Source: Carallia brachiata
Taxonomy: Eukaryota > Streptophyta > Magnoliopsida > Malpighiales > Rhizophoraceae
Direction: 5' to 3'
Assembly (NCBI GenBank): GCA_021464245.1
Contig: JADCRB010000016.1
Span: 4,581,250-4,645,249 of the forward strand
DNA length: 64,000 nt
Every line of letters starts with the position of its first letter. The stretch's first letter is position 1. Made by a program: the position numbers and the translations under genes. Positions 1 to 12,240 of the stretch are shown here, one piece after another. The notes below the pieces were generated by a model, which worked only from the letters and a program-made list of their open reading frames with translations, did not search any database and was not told where the DNA came from.

Positions 1-2482
1 GCAAGGAGTATGCTTTGCTGTTGCCATCTCTCCTTTTATACTTATGCAGATAGGGAGCATGCTTTGTTGTTGCCGTGTAGCTTTTTATACTTGTGCGAGC
101 AAAGAACATGCTTTGTTATTACAGTCTCGCCTTTTATACTCTTGCGGGGAAGGAGTGTGATTTTTTGTTGCCTCCTTGCCTTTTATACTCGTACGAGCAA
201 GGACGCGCTTTTTATGCTCGTGCAGGCAGGGAGTATGCTTTGTCACTGCTGTCTCGCCTTTAATACTCGTGCATCCAAGGAGAATGCTTTGTTGTTGTCA
301 TGATGCCTGCTATGCTCTTATGGTCAAGGAGTGTGCTTTGCTGTTGTTGCCGTCTCGCTTTTATTCTCGTGTGGGTAATGAGTATACTTTGTTGTTGCTG
401 TCTCGCCTTTTATACTCGTGCGGGTAGGGAGTATGCTTTGCAGCTGTCGTCTCACCTTTTATCCTCTTGCAGGTATGGAGTATGTTTTTATTATTGTTGT
501 CGTCTTGCCCTTTATACTTGTATGGGTAAAGGGTCTGATTTTGTCGTTCTTGTCGTCTTGCGTTTTATATTCATATGGGCAAGCAGCATGCTTTGTTATT
601 GTCGTCTCGCTTTTTATGCTCATGCAAGTAAGGAGTATGATTTGTTGTTGCCTTCTTGCCCTTTATACTCCTGCAGACATGGAGTCTGCTTTTGTTGTTG
701 TTGTCACCTCACTTTTTATACTCGTGCGGGCTAGGTGTCTGCTTTATTATTGTTGTGATCTCGCCTGTTATAGTCGTACGGGCAAAGTTTTACTTTTATT
801 GTTGTACTTTTTGCCTTTTATACTCTTTCAGGTAAGGAGTCTGCTTTTGTTGTTGTTACTGTCTCGCCTTTTATACTCATGCGGGCAAGGATTCTAGTTT
901 TGTTGTTGTTATCGACTTGCCCTTTATAGTCGTGCGGGTAAGGAGTATGCTTTGCTGTTGCCATCATGCCTTTTATACTCGTGCACGCAAGGACTATGCT
1001 TTTGTTGTTGCTGTCATCGTCTTGCCTTTTATACTTTTAGGAGCAAGGAATTTGTTTTGCTGTTGTTGCTGGTTCGCCTTTAATACTTGTGCGGTCAATG
1101 AGTATGCTTTGTTGTTGCCGTCCCCCTTTTTATGCTCTTACGAGCAAGGATTAGGCTTTGTTGTTGCCGTCACGCCTTTTATACTCTTAAGGGGAAAAGA
1201 GTATGCTTTGCTGCTATCGTTTTGCTTTTTAAACTCGTGCGGGAAAGGAGTGTGCTTTTGTTGTTGTTGCCGTCTCGCCTTTTATACTGAGTGGGCAAGG
1301 AGTATACTTTCATTGTTGTACTTTTCGCCTTTAAACTCTTTTAGACAAGCAGTTTACCTTTGTTGTTGTTGTTGTCTCGCATTTTATACTCATGCAGGTA
1401 GGGAGTTTGACATTGTTATTGTTATCGTCTTGCCTTTTATATTCGGGCAAGCAAGGAGTACGCTTTAGTTGTTGTACTTTTCGCTTCTTATAATCTTGCG
1501 GGCAAGGAGTCTGCATTTCTTGTTGTTGCTATCTCGCCTTTTATACTCATGTGGGAAAAAAGTTTGGTTTTATTGTTGCTGCCGTCTCACTTTTATACTC
1601 GTGCGTGCACGAAGTATACTTTTGTTGTTGTACTTTTCCCGTCTAAACTCTTGTGGATAAGCGGTCTACTTTTGTTGTTGTTGCTTTGTTGCCTTTTATA
1701 CTCGTGCGGGCAAGGATTCTGGTTTTGTTTTTATTGCCATCACACCTTTTATACTTATGCGAGAAAGAAGTATGATTTGCTGGCCTTACCTTTTATACTA
1801 GGCTAGGCAGGGAGTATGCATTTGTTGTTATTGCTATCTCGCTTTTCATACTCGTACAGGCTAGGAGTCTACTTTTGTTGTTGTTGCTGTGTCGATTTTT
1901 ACACTCGTGTGGGCAAGTAGTAGTCTTTGTTCTTGTCGTCTCGCTTTTTATACTTTTGCGAGCAAGGACTTTGCTTTTGTTGTTGTTGCTGTCTAGCCTT
2001 TTAACTTGTGCAGGCAAGGAGTCTGCTTTGCTGTTGTTACCGTCTTGCCTTTTATTCTCGTGCAAGCAAGCTGTGTACTTTTCTTGTTGTACTTTTTGCT
2101 ATTTATACTCTTGCATGTAAGGAGTCAACTTTTGCTGGTTTTGTCGTCTCACCTTTTATGCTCGTGTGGGCAAGGTGTCAGGTTTTGTTGTTGCTGCAGT
2201 CTCGTCTTTTATACTCATGCAGGTAAGGAGTATACTTTGTTGTTGCTGTCTCTCCTTTTATACTCGTGCTGGTAGGGGTATACTTTTGTTGTTATTGCAG
2301 TCTCGTCTTTTATACTCGTACGGGCAAGGAGTTTGGTTTTGTTGTTATTCCCATGTTGCATTTTATTCTCGTGTGGGCAAGCAGTATGCTTTGTTTTTGC
2401 TGTCTCGTCTTTTATACTCGTGTTGGCAAGGAGTCTATTTTTGTTGTTGCTGGCGTCTAGCCTTGTAACTCGTGTGGGCTAG
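1..2482 (+). repeat. 50-bp satellite array, block 1
   Basis: Tandem degenerate monomers of about 49-55 bp. Each has a CTCGCC box, the core TTTTATACTCGTGCGGGCA, an AAGGAGT box and a TTTGTTGTTG run whose length accounts for most of the size variation. Monomers differ from each other by substitutions but keep phase throughout. Two monomer classes are visible: one with TTGCCGTCTCGCC before the core, and one with TTGTACTTTTCGCC before a core that reads CTCTTGCGGGCA. The array continues past the left edge. The consensus monomer has no stop codon in any frame, so open frames here are not evidence of genes. On the opposite strand every core reads GAGTATAAAAGG. Confidence 0.95.
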
Positions 2483-2584
2483 AAAAATGCAAGACGCCGA
2501 TAGTTCGCCGGTCACCCTCATAGCACGAACAACAAAACCTCAGCGTAGGTCGTGACATGGAAATCAAAAATTTAAGTTCAATTT
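2483..2584. other. Non-satellite insert in the array
   Basis: About 102 bp that does not match the monomer interrupts a unit between GTGGGCTAGA and GGGTAAGGAGTCTGC. It has a higher CpG content than its surroundings (for example GACGCCGATAGTTCGCCGG). I see no terminal repeats or coding signal. It could be filler DNA from break repair or a fragment of another element. Confidence 0.6.
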
Positions 2585-5339
2585 GGGTAAGGAGTCTGCT
2601 TTGGTATTGTTACCGTCTTGCCTGTTATACTCGAGCAGACAAGCAGTATAATTTTGTTATTGTTCTTTTTGCCTTTTATACTCTTGCGGGCAAAGAGTCT
2701 ACTTTTGCTGTAGTTGCCATTTTGCCTTTCATGCTTGAGCGGGCAGGGGGTATGGTCTTGCTGCTGTACTCACTGCCTTTTTAATTGTCGCAGGCAAAAA
2801 TGCTATTTTTGCTGTTGTTGTCAACACGCCTTTTATACTCGTGGGGGTTAGGAGTTTGCTTTACTGTTGTTGTCATCTCGCCCTTTATACACATGTTGGC
2901 AAGGAGTATACGTTTGTTGTTTTACTTTTCACCATTTATACTCTAGCGAGCAAGTAGTCTACCTTTGTTGTTGCTTCTGTCGCGCCTTTTACACTCGTGC
3001 GGGTAAGGATTGTGGTTTTGCTGTTGTTTATGACTCGCCTTTTATACTCGTGCAGGCAAGGAATATGCTTTGCTATTACCGCCATGCCTTTTACGCTCGT
3101 GCTAGCAAGGAATATTCTTTTGTTGTTGTTGTCGTCTCGCCTATTATACTCGTGCGAGCATGGCGTCTAGTTTTGTTGTTGTTGCTAGCTCGCCTTTTGC
3201 ACTCATGCGAGCAAGGAGCATGATTTGTTATTGTCGTCCTGCTTCTTATGCTCGTGTGAGCAAGGATTTTATTTGTTATTGCCATCTCGCCTTTTATACT
3301 CGTGCAGACAAGGAGATTGCTTTTGTCATTGTACTTTTCGCCTTTAAACTCTTGTAGACAAGCAGTTTATTTTTGTTATTATTGATGTCTCACCTTTTAT
3401 AGTGGTGAGGGCAAGGAGTCTGGTTTTGTTGTTATTGCTGTCTAGCCTTTTATAATCGTGCGGGCAAGGAGTATACTTTGCTGTTTCCATCTCATCTTTT
3501 GTACTTGTGCGGGCAGGGTGTATGCTTTTGTTGTTATTGTCGTCTCGCTTTTCATGCTCGTACGAGCAAGGAGTCTGGTTGTGTTGTTGTTGTCATGTTG
3601 CCTTTTACACTTGCGTGGGCAAGTTGTATGCTTTGTTGTTACCGTCTCACCTTTTATACTCGTGCGGGCAAGGAGTATGTTTTTGTTGTTATTGCTGGCT
3701 CACCTTTTACACTCGTGCGGGCAAGGAGCATGCTTCATTGCCACTGTCTACCTTTTTATGCTCGTGCGAGCTGGGAGTATGCTTTGTTGTTTCCATCTCA
3801 CCTTTTATACTCATGTGGGCAAGAAGCATACTCTTGCAAACAAGCAGTGTACTTTTGTCATTATTGCTATCTTGCCTTTTATATTCGTGCAGGCAAGGAG
3901 TCTGGTTTTGTTGTTGTTACCGTCTAGCCTTTTATACTCACGCGGGCAAGGAGTATGCTTTATTGTTGTCGTCTCGCCTTTTATACCCGTGCGGGCAAGG
4001 TGTATGCTTTTGTTGTTCCTACCGTCACACCTTTCATGCTCATACGAATAAGCAGTCTGGTTTTGTTGTTGTTACCATGTTGCCTTTTACACTTGTGCGG
4101 GTAGGCAGTATGCGTTGTTGTTGCCGTCGCACCGTTTAAACTGATGTGGGAAAGGAGTCTTGCTTTGTTGTTGATGTCGTCATGCCTTTTATACTCTTGC
4201 GGGAAAAGAGTCTGCTTTAGCTGTTGCTGTCGCTGTCGTCTTGCCTTTTACACTCGTGCGGGTTAGGATCTGCTTTACCGTTGTTGTCGTCTCACCTTTT
4301 TTACTTGCATCGGCAAGGAGTATACTTTTGTTGTTTTACTTTTCGCCATTTATACTCATGCAGGCAATGAGTCTGCCTTTGTTGTTATTATTGTATTGCC
4401 TTTTATACTCGCGAGAGAAAAGATTTTAGTTTTGTTGTTGTTACTGACTCGCCTTTTATACTCGTGAGGGCAAGGAGTATGCTTTCGTATTGTCATCATG
4501 TCTTTTATGCTAGTGCGGTCAAGGTGTACGCCTTTGTTTTTGTTGTAATCTCGTTTTTATATTCGTGCGAGTAAGGAGTCTGGTTTTGTTGTTGTTGCCG
4601 ACTCGCCTTTTTAACCCGTGCAGGCAAGGAGCATGCTTTGTTGTTGCTATCCAACTTCTTATGATCATGCGAGCAAGGATTATGCTTTGTTTTTGTCGTC
4701 TCGCCTTTTATACTCGTGCGGGCAAGGAGTATAGTTTTGTTGTTGTACTTTTCACCTTTAAACTCTTGCAGACAAGCAATTTACTTTTGTTGTTGTTGCT
4801 ATGTCGCCATTTGTACTTGTGGATGAGGGGAATCTGACATTGTTGTTGTTGTCGTCTTGCTTGTTATATACGTTCAAGCAAGGACTAAACTTTTGTTGTT
4901 GTCAAATTCGCATTTTATACTCTTGCGGGGCAATGAGTTTGTATTTGCTGTTGTTGCTATCTCACCTTTTATACTCGTGCGGGCGAGGAGTCTAGCTTTG
5001 ATGTTGTTGTCGTCTCACCTTTCATACTGTGTGGGCACGTAGTATACTTTTGTTGTTGTACGTTTCGCCGTTAAACTCTTGTGAACAAGTTGTCCACTTT
5101 TATTGTTGTTATCGTCTTGCCTTTTATACTCGTGTAGGTTAGGAGTCTACTTTGTTGTTGTTACCGTGTCGCCCTTTATACTCATGCTGGCAAAAAGTAT
5201 ATTTTTGTTGTTTTACTTTTCGGTATTTGTACTCTCACTGGCAAGGAGTCTGCCCTTGCTGTTGTTGCTGTCCCACCTTTTATACTCGTGCGGGCAACGA
5301 TTCTAGTTTTGCTGTTGTTACCGATTCACTGTTTATAAT

Positions 5340-7920
5340 CGTGCGGGAAAAGAGTATGCTTTGCCATTGCCATCTTGCCTTTTATACTCGTGCGAGCAAG
5401 GAGCATGCTTTGTTGTCGCCGTCTCCATTTTCATACTCGTGCGGGCTGGGAGTATGCTTTGTTGTTACCGTCTTACTTTTTATACTTGTGTGGGCGAGGA
5501 GTATACTTTTGTTGTGTACTTTTTGCCTTTAAACTCCTGCAGACAAGCAATGTACTTTTGTTATTGTTGTAGTCTGGCATTTTATACTCGTGCGGGCAAG
5601 GTGTATGCTTTTGTTGTTCTTGTTGTCTCCGCTTTCATGCTCAAACGGGTAAGCAATATGGTTTTATTGTTGTTGTAATGTTACCTTTTACACTTGTGTG
5701 GGCAAGCAGTATGTGTTGTTGTTTCCATCTCATCTTTTATACTCGTGCGGCAAGGAGTCTTGCTTTGTTGTTGATGTTGTCATGGCTTTTATACTCTTGC
5801 AAGTAAAGAGTCTGCTTTTGCTATTACTGTCCCCTCGCCTTTTATACTCGTGCAAGTTAGGAGTCTGCATTGCTGTTATTGCCATCTCGCCTTTTATACT
5901 CGTGTTGGCAAGGAGTATTCTTTTGTTGTTTTTCTTTTCGCCATTTATACTCATGCAGTCAAGGAGTCTGCCTTTGTTATTGTTGTTGTCTTGCCTTTTA
6001 TACTCGTGCAGGCACAGATTCTAGTTTTGTTGTTGTTACCGACTCGCATTTTATAATCGTGCGAATAAGGAGTATGCTTTGCTATTACCGTCACCCCTTT
6101 TATGCTCATTCGGGCAAGGAGTACGCTTTTGTTATTGTTGTCGTCTCACCTTTTATACTCATGCAAGCAAGGAGTCTAGTTTTGTTGTTGTTCTTAGCTC
6201 GCCTTTTGTTTCAGTGTGAGGAAGAGCATGCTTTGTTATTGTCGTCCCGCTTCTTATGCTCGTGCGAGTAAGGATTATGCTTTATTGTTGCCATCTTGCC
6301 TTTTATACTCGTGCAGGCAAGGGGTACACTTTTGTTGTTGTACTTTTCGCCTTTAAACTCTTGTAGACGAGCAGTTTACTTTTGTTGTTGTTGCTATGTC
6401 GCCTTTTATACTCGTGCGGGAAGGGAATCTGACTTTGTTGTTTTTGTCCTCTTGCCTGTTATATACGTGCGAACAAGAAGTACACTTTTGTTGTTGTATA
6501 TTTCGCATTTTATACTCTTCCAGGCAAGGAGTCTGCATTTGTTGTTGTTGCTGTCTTGCATTTTATACTTGTGTGGGCAAGGAGTATACTTTTGTTGTTG
6601 TACTTTTTGTCTTTAAACTCTTGCGGACAAGCAGTTTACTTTTGTTGTTGTTGCTATGTTGCCTTTTATACTCGTGCGGGAAGGGAATTTGACTTTGTTG
6701 TTTTCGTTGTCTTGCCTGTTATATACGTGTGAGCAAGAAATACACTTTTGTTGTTGTATATTTCGCATTTTATACTCTTCCGGGCAAGGAGTCTGCATTT
6801 TTTGTTGTTGTTGGTGTCTTGCATTTTATACTTGTGCCGGCAAGGAGTATACTTTTGTTGTTGTACTTTTTGCCTTTAAACTCTTGCGGACAAGCAGTTT
6901 ACTTTTGTTGTTGTTGCTATTTTACATTGTATACTCGTGCAGGAAGGGAATTTAACTTTGTTGTTGTTGTCGTCTTGCCTGTTATCTACGTGCGAGTAAG
7001 GAGTACACTTTTGTTGTTTTACATTTTGCATTTTATACTCTAGCAGGCAAGGAGTCTTGTTGTTGTTGTCTCGCCTTTTACACTCGTGCAGGCAACGAGT
7101 CTAGTTTTGTTGTTGTTGCCTTCTCAACTTTTATACTCGTGCGGGCACGGAGTATACTTTTGTTGTTGTACATTTCGGCTTTAAACTCTTGCGAACAAGT
7201 TGTCTACTTTTGTTGTTGTTGCTGTTTTGCCTTTTATATTCGTGCGGGTAAGGAGTCTGGTTTTGTTGTTATTGTCGTCTCGCCTTTTATACTCATATAA
7301 GCAAAAAGTATGCTTTGTAGTTGCTATCTCGCCTCTTATTCTCATGGGGGCTGGGTGCACGCTTTTGTTGCTATTGCTGTCTCTCCTTTCATGCTCATAC
7401 GGGAAAGGAGTTTGATTTTGTTGTTGTTGCCTTGTCACCTTTTATTCTTATGCGGGCAAGCAACATGCTTTGTTTTTGCCGTCTCGCCTTTTAAACTTGT
7501 GCGGCTAAGGAGTCTACTTTTGTTGCTGCTGGCATCTAGCCTTTTAACTCACGTGAGCTAAGAGTCTGCTTTGGTGTAGTTACTGTCTTGCCTTTGATAC
7601 TTGTGCGGGCAAGGAGTCCGTTTTTGTTGTTGCTGGTGTCTAGCCTTTTAATCGTGCGGCCTAGGAGTTTGCTTTGGTATTATTACCGTTTTGTCTTTTA
7701 TACTCCTTCAGGCAAGGAATATACTTTTGTTATTGTACTTTTCGCCTTTTATACTGTTGCAGACGAAGAGTCTACTTTTGCCATCTCGCCTTTTATACTC
7801 GTGCGGGTAAGGGGTCTGGTTTTGATGTTGTACTTGTCACCTTTTTTACCCTTGCGGGCAAAGAGTCTACTTTTGTTGTTTTTGTCGTCTCACCTTTTAT
7901 ACTCATGCGTGTTAGGAGTC
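5340..7920 (+). repeat. Long higher-order repeat segment, left copy
   Basis: A run of rare variant monomers recurs in the same order at 61,290-63,880. Landmark pairs are: GAGTATGCTTTGC after a GGG(A/C)AAA unit (5,344 and 61,300); a TTTAAACTC unit with GCAGACAAG (5,527 and 61,486); GGAGTCTTGCTTTGTTG (5,754 and 61,812); AAGGGAAT followed by TGACTT (6,421 and 62,380); a CTTTGGT unit (7,671 and 63,612); and GGTTTTGATGTTGTA (about 7,817 and 63,762). The GGAGTCTTGCTTTGTTG landmark also occurs 1,600 bp earlier, at 4,154. Spacing between landmarks varies because local copy numbers differ. Confidence 0.7.
6357..7184 (+). repeat. About 262-bp higher-order repeat, three copies
   Basis: Five-monomer units start at 6,357, 6,617 and 6,880 (periods 260, 263 and 305 bp). 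Each begins with ACTCTTG then GACAAGCAGTTTAC (or a close variant), has a GGGAAGGGAAT unit, a TATATACGTG unit and a TTTCGCATTTTATAC or similar unit in the same order. The first two copies are close to identical, so this is a recent local amplification. Confidence 0.8.
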
Positions 7921-10900
7921 TACTTTGTCGTTGTTACAATCTCACCTTTTATACTCGTGTTGGCAAGGAGACACATTTCTTGTTTTACTTTTTGCCATTT
8001 GTACTCTTGCGGGCAAGGAGTGTACCTTTGTTGTTGTTGCTGTGCTGCCTTTAATACTCGTGCAGGCAACGATTGTAGTTTTATTGTTGTTACTGACTTG
8101 CCTTTTACACTTGTGTAGGTGAAGAGCATGCTTTTGTTGTTGTTGTCGTTTCGCCTTTTATACTCGTATGGGCAAGATTCTAGTTTTATTGTTGTTGCCG
8201 ACTCATCTTTTATTCTCGTGCAAGCAGGAAGCATGCTTTGTTATTGCCGCCTCGCTTTTTATGCTTGTGTGAGAAAGGAGTATGATTTGTTCATGCCGTG
8301 TTGCCTTTTACACTCGTGTGGGAAAGTAGTGTACTTTTGCTGTTGTACTTTTTGCCTTTAAACTCTTGCAGACAAGTAGTCTACTTTTGTTATTGTTGCT
8401 ATCTCGCCTTTTGTACTTGTACGGACACAGAGTCTGGTTTTATTATTGTTGTCGTCTCGCCTCATAAACTTGTGTGGGCAAGGAATATGCTTTGCTATTG
8501 CCGTCTCGTCTTTATATTCGTGTAGGTAGGGAGTATGCTTTTGTTGTTGTCGTTGTCTCCCCTTTCATACTTGTATGAGCAAGGAGTCTAGTTTTGTTGT
8601 TGTTGCCAATTTGCCTTTTACACTCGTGCGGTGAAGCAATATGCTTTGTTGTTGCCGTCTCGTTTGTATACCATTGCGAGCAAGGAATATGCTTTTGTTG
8701 TAGTTGTCGTCTTGCCATTTATACTTGTGCAGGCGAGGAGTATGCTTTTGTTGTTGTTGCTGTCCAGCCATTTACACTCAATCGGGCAAGGAGTTTGGTT
8801 TTCCTGTTGTTTCCATCTTGCATTTTATACACGTGCGCGCCAAGAGCAAGCTTTTTTGTTGACTTCTCGCCTTTTACACTTGTGCGAGCAAGGAGTATAC
8901 TTTGTTGTCGCTGTCTCACCTTTTATACACATGCAGACAAGGAATATGCTTTGCTGTTGCCATCTCACCTTTTACACTCTTGTGGGTAAGGAAGATGTTT
9001 TGCTGTTGGCGTCTCACCTTTTATACACTTGCAGGTAAGGTATATGATTTGTTGTTGCTGTCTCGCCTTTCATACTCATGCAGGCAATGAGTATACTTTG
9101 CTGTTGCCGTCTCACCTTTTATACTCTTGTAGGCAAGGAGCCTAATTTTCTTGTTGTTGCCATCTCGCCTTTTATACTCGTGAGGGCTATGCGTCTGCTT
9201 TGTTGTTGTTATCGTCTCGCCTTTTATACTCGTATAGGTAAAGGGCACACTTTTGTTTCTATACTTTTTGACTTTTATAATCTTGCGGGCAAGGAGTCTA
9301 CTTTTTCTATTGTTGTCGTCTCAGCAATTATACTCGTGTGGGCTAGGCGCCTGTCTTGCTGTTGTTACTGTCTCACTTTTTACATTCATGCAAGCAAGGA
9401 GTATACTTTTATTTTTGTACTTTTCACTCTTTTTATTCTTGCGGGCAAGGAGTCTACTTTTGCTATTGTTACCGCCTCGCCTTTTATACTCGTACGGGCT
9501 AGGAGTTTGGTGTCGTTTTGTTGCCGTCTTTCCTTTTATACTCGTGTAGGCAAGCAACATGCTTTGTTGTTGTCCTCTCGTCTTTTGTACTCGTGCAAGC
9601 AAGGAGTATGCTTTGTCGTTGCTGTCTCGCCTTTTATACTCTTGTTGGCGAGGAGTCTGCTTTTGTTGTTGTTGTCATCTCGCCTTTTATGCTCGTGAGG
9701 GCTAGGCATATGCTTTGCTATTGTTTTCGTCTTGCCTTTTATACTCTTGCGGGCAAGGAATATACTTTTATTTTTGTACTTTTCGCGTTTTATATTCTTA
9801 CAGGAAAGGAGTCTACTTTTGCTGTTGTTGCCGTCTCACCTTTTTATACTCATGCAGGCTAGAAGTTTGGTTTGCTGTTGTTACTGTCTCGCCTTTTATA
9901 CTCATGCGTCCAATCAGCATGCTTTGTTGTTGTGGTCTTACCATTTATACTTGTATGAGCATGGAGTATGCATTGTTGCTGCCATCTTTCCTTTTATACT
10001 CTTGCGGGCAAAGAGCTTGGTTTTTTTGTTGTTGCCGTCTCGCCTTTTATACTTGGGCGGGTGATGAGTATACTTTCGTCGTTCTACTTGTCGCCTTTTA
10101 TACTTTTGCGGGCAAGGTGTCTGCTTTTGTTGTTGTTGTTGCCTCGCCTTTTATACTCATGCAGGTTTGGTGTCTGCATTGCTTTTGTTGCCGTCTCGTC
10201 TTTTATACTCGTGTGGGCTTGAAGTATACTTTTGTTGATGTACTTTTCACCTTTTATACTCTTGTAGGCAATGGGTCTGCTTTCGTTGTTTTTACTGTCT
10301 CGCCTTTATACTCTTTCGAGTAAGGAGTCTAATTTTTTTGCTGCTACCGTCTCGTCTTTTACACTCGTGCGGGTAAGGAGTATACTTTTGTTGTTATACA
10401 TTTCGCCTTTTATGCTTCTACGGGCAAAGAGTCTGCTTTTATTGTTGTTGCTATCTCGCCTTTTATACTCTTGCGGGTAAGGAGTCTTGGTTTGCTGTTG
10501 CTACCATCTTGCCTTTTATACGTATGCGAGCATAGAGTATGCTTTGTTGTTGCTGTCCTGCCTTTTATACTCGTGCAGGCCAGTTGTTGTCGACTTGCCT
10601 TTTATACTCTCGTGGGCAAGGAGTTTGCTTTTGTTTTTGTTGCCATCTCGCCTTTTAAATTCATGTATGCTAGGAGTCTGCTTTTCTTTTATTGCTGTCT
10701 TGCCTTTTATACTCGTGCGAGCGAGGAGTATACTTTTATTATTGCACTTTTGCCTTTTATACTCTTTCCGGCAAGGAGTCTACTTTTGTTGTGCAAGCCG
10801 TCTGGCCTTTTATACCCGCACAAACTAGGAGTCTGCAGTGCTGTTATTGCCCTCTTACCTTTTGCACTTGTGCGGGCAAGGGCTATACATTTGTTATTAT

Positions 10901-11989
10901 ACTTTTTACCTTTTCTATTCTTCTGGGCAAGGAGTCTACTTTTGTTGCTGTTGCTGTCTTGCCTTTTATGCTCGTACAGGTAATGAGTCTGTGTTTGTTG
11001 TTGTTGTCGTCTCAGCATTTATGCTAGTGTAGCCAAGAAATATACTTTTGTTGTGGTACTTTTCGCCTTTTACACTCTTGCGAGCAGAGAGTCTGGTTTT
11101 GTTGTTGCTGCCGTCTCGCTTTTTATGCCCGTGTAAGCAAGCAACATGCTTTGTTGTTGGTGACTCACCTTTTATGCTAGTGTGGGCAAAGAGTATGCTT
11201 TTTTGTTGCCTTCTCGCCTTTTATACTCTTGCAGGCAAAGAGTCTACTTTTGTTGTTATTATCATCTCGCTTTTTATACTCGTGTAGCCCAGGCATCTGC
11301 TTTGTTGTTGTTACCGTCTTGCCTTTTATACTTGTGTGGGCAATGTGCATACTTTTATTTTGTGCTTTTTGCCTTTTATAATCTGGCAAGAAAGGAGTAT
11401 AATTTTGCTGTTATTACTGTCTTGACCTTTATACTCATCCGAGCAAGGATTCTAGTTTCATTGTTTTTGTTGTCTCACCTTTTATACTCATACAAACTAG
11501 GAATCTGCTTTGCTGTTGTTGTCGTCTCGCCTTTTATGCTCGAGTGGGCAATAAGTATGCATTTGTTGTTGTTATTGTCCTCTTGCCTTTTATACTCGCA
11601 CGGGCAAAGAGTCTGGTTTTGGTGCAATTGTTGTCTCGACTTTTATACTCATGTGGGTAAAGAGTATGCTTTAGTGTTGACATATCACCTTTTATACTCG
11701 TGCAAGTGAGGAATATACTTTGCTGTTGCCTTTTTGCCTTCTATACTCATGCGGGCAGGGAGTAAGCTATTGTTGTTGTTGTCGTCTCGCCTTTCATACT
11801 CTTTTGGGCAAGGAGTGTGCATTACAGTTGCCACCTTCCATTTTATACTCATGCCTGTAGGGAGTATGCTTTTGTTGTTGTTGCCATCCTGCCTTTCATA
11901 CTCATACGTGCAAAGAGTATGAGTTTGTTGTTGTGCCGTCTCGCCTTTTATACTAATGCGGGCAAGCAACATGATTTATTGTTGCCGTT

Positions 11990-12240
11990 TTGCCTTTTAA
12001 AGTTCTATAGGTAAGGAGTATGCTTTGTTGTTACTGCCTCACCTTTTATATTGGTGCAGGCAACCATCAAGCGCTTTATTATTTCCATCTTGCCTTTATA
12101 TCCATACAGGCAAGCAGTATGCTTTGTTGTTGCTATCTTGCCTTTTGAAGTTTTGTAGGTAAGGAGTATGCTTTGTTGTTACTGCCTTGCCTTTTATACT
12201 CTTATAGGCAACCATCAAGCTTTGCCATTGCCGTCCAGCC
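11990..12240 (+). repeat. 148-bp local duplication of three monomers
   Basis: The unit GGTAAGGAGTATGCTTTG, followed by TTACTGCC and a unit ending GGCAACCATCAAGC, occurs at about 12,010 and again 148 bp later. Both copies share the unusual AAGT before the box and the CAACCATCAAGC end, which other monomers lack. Confidence 0.75.
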
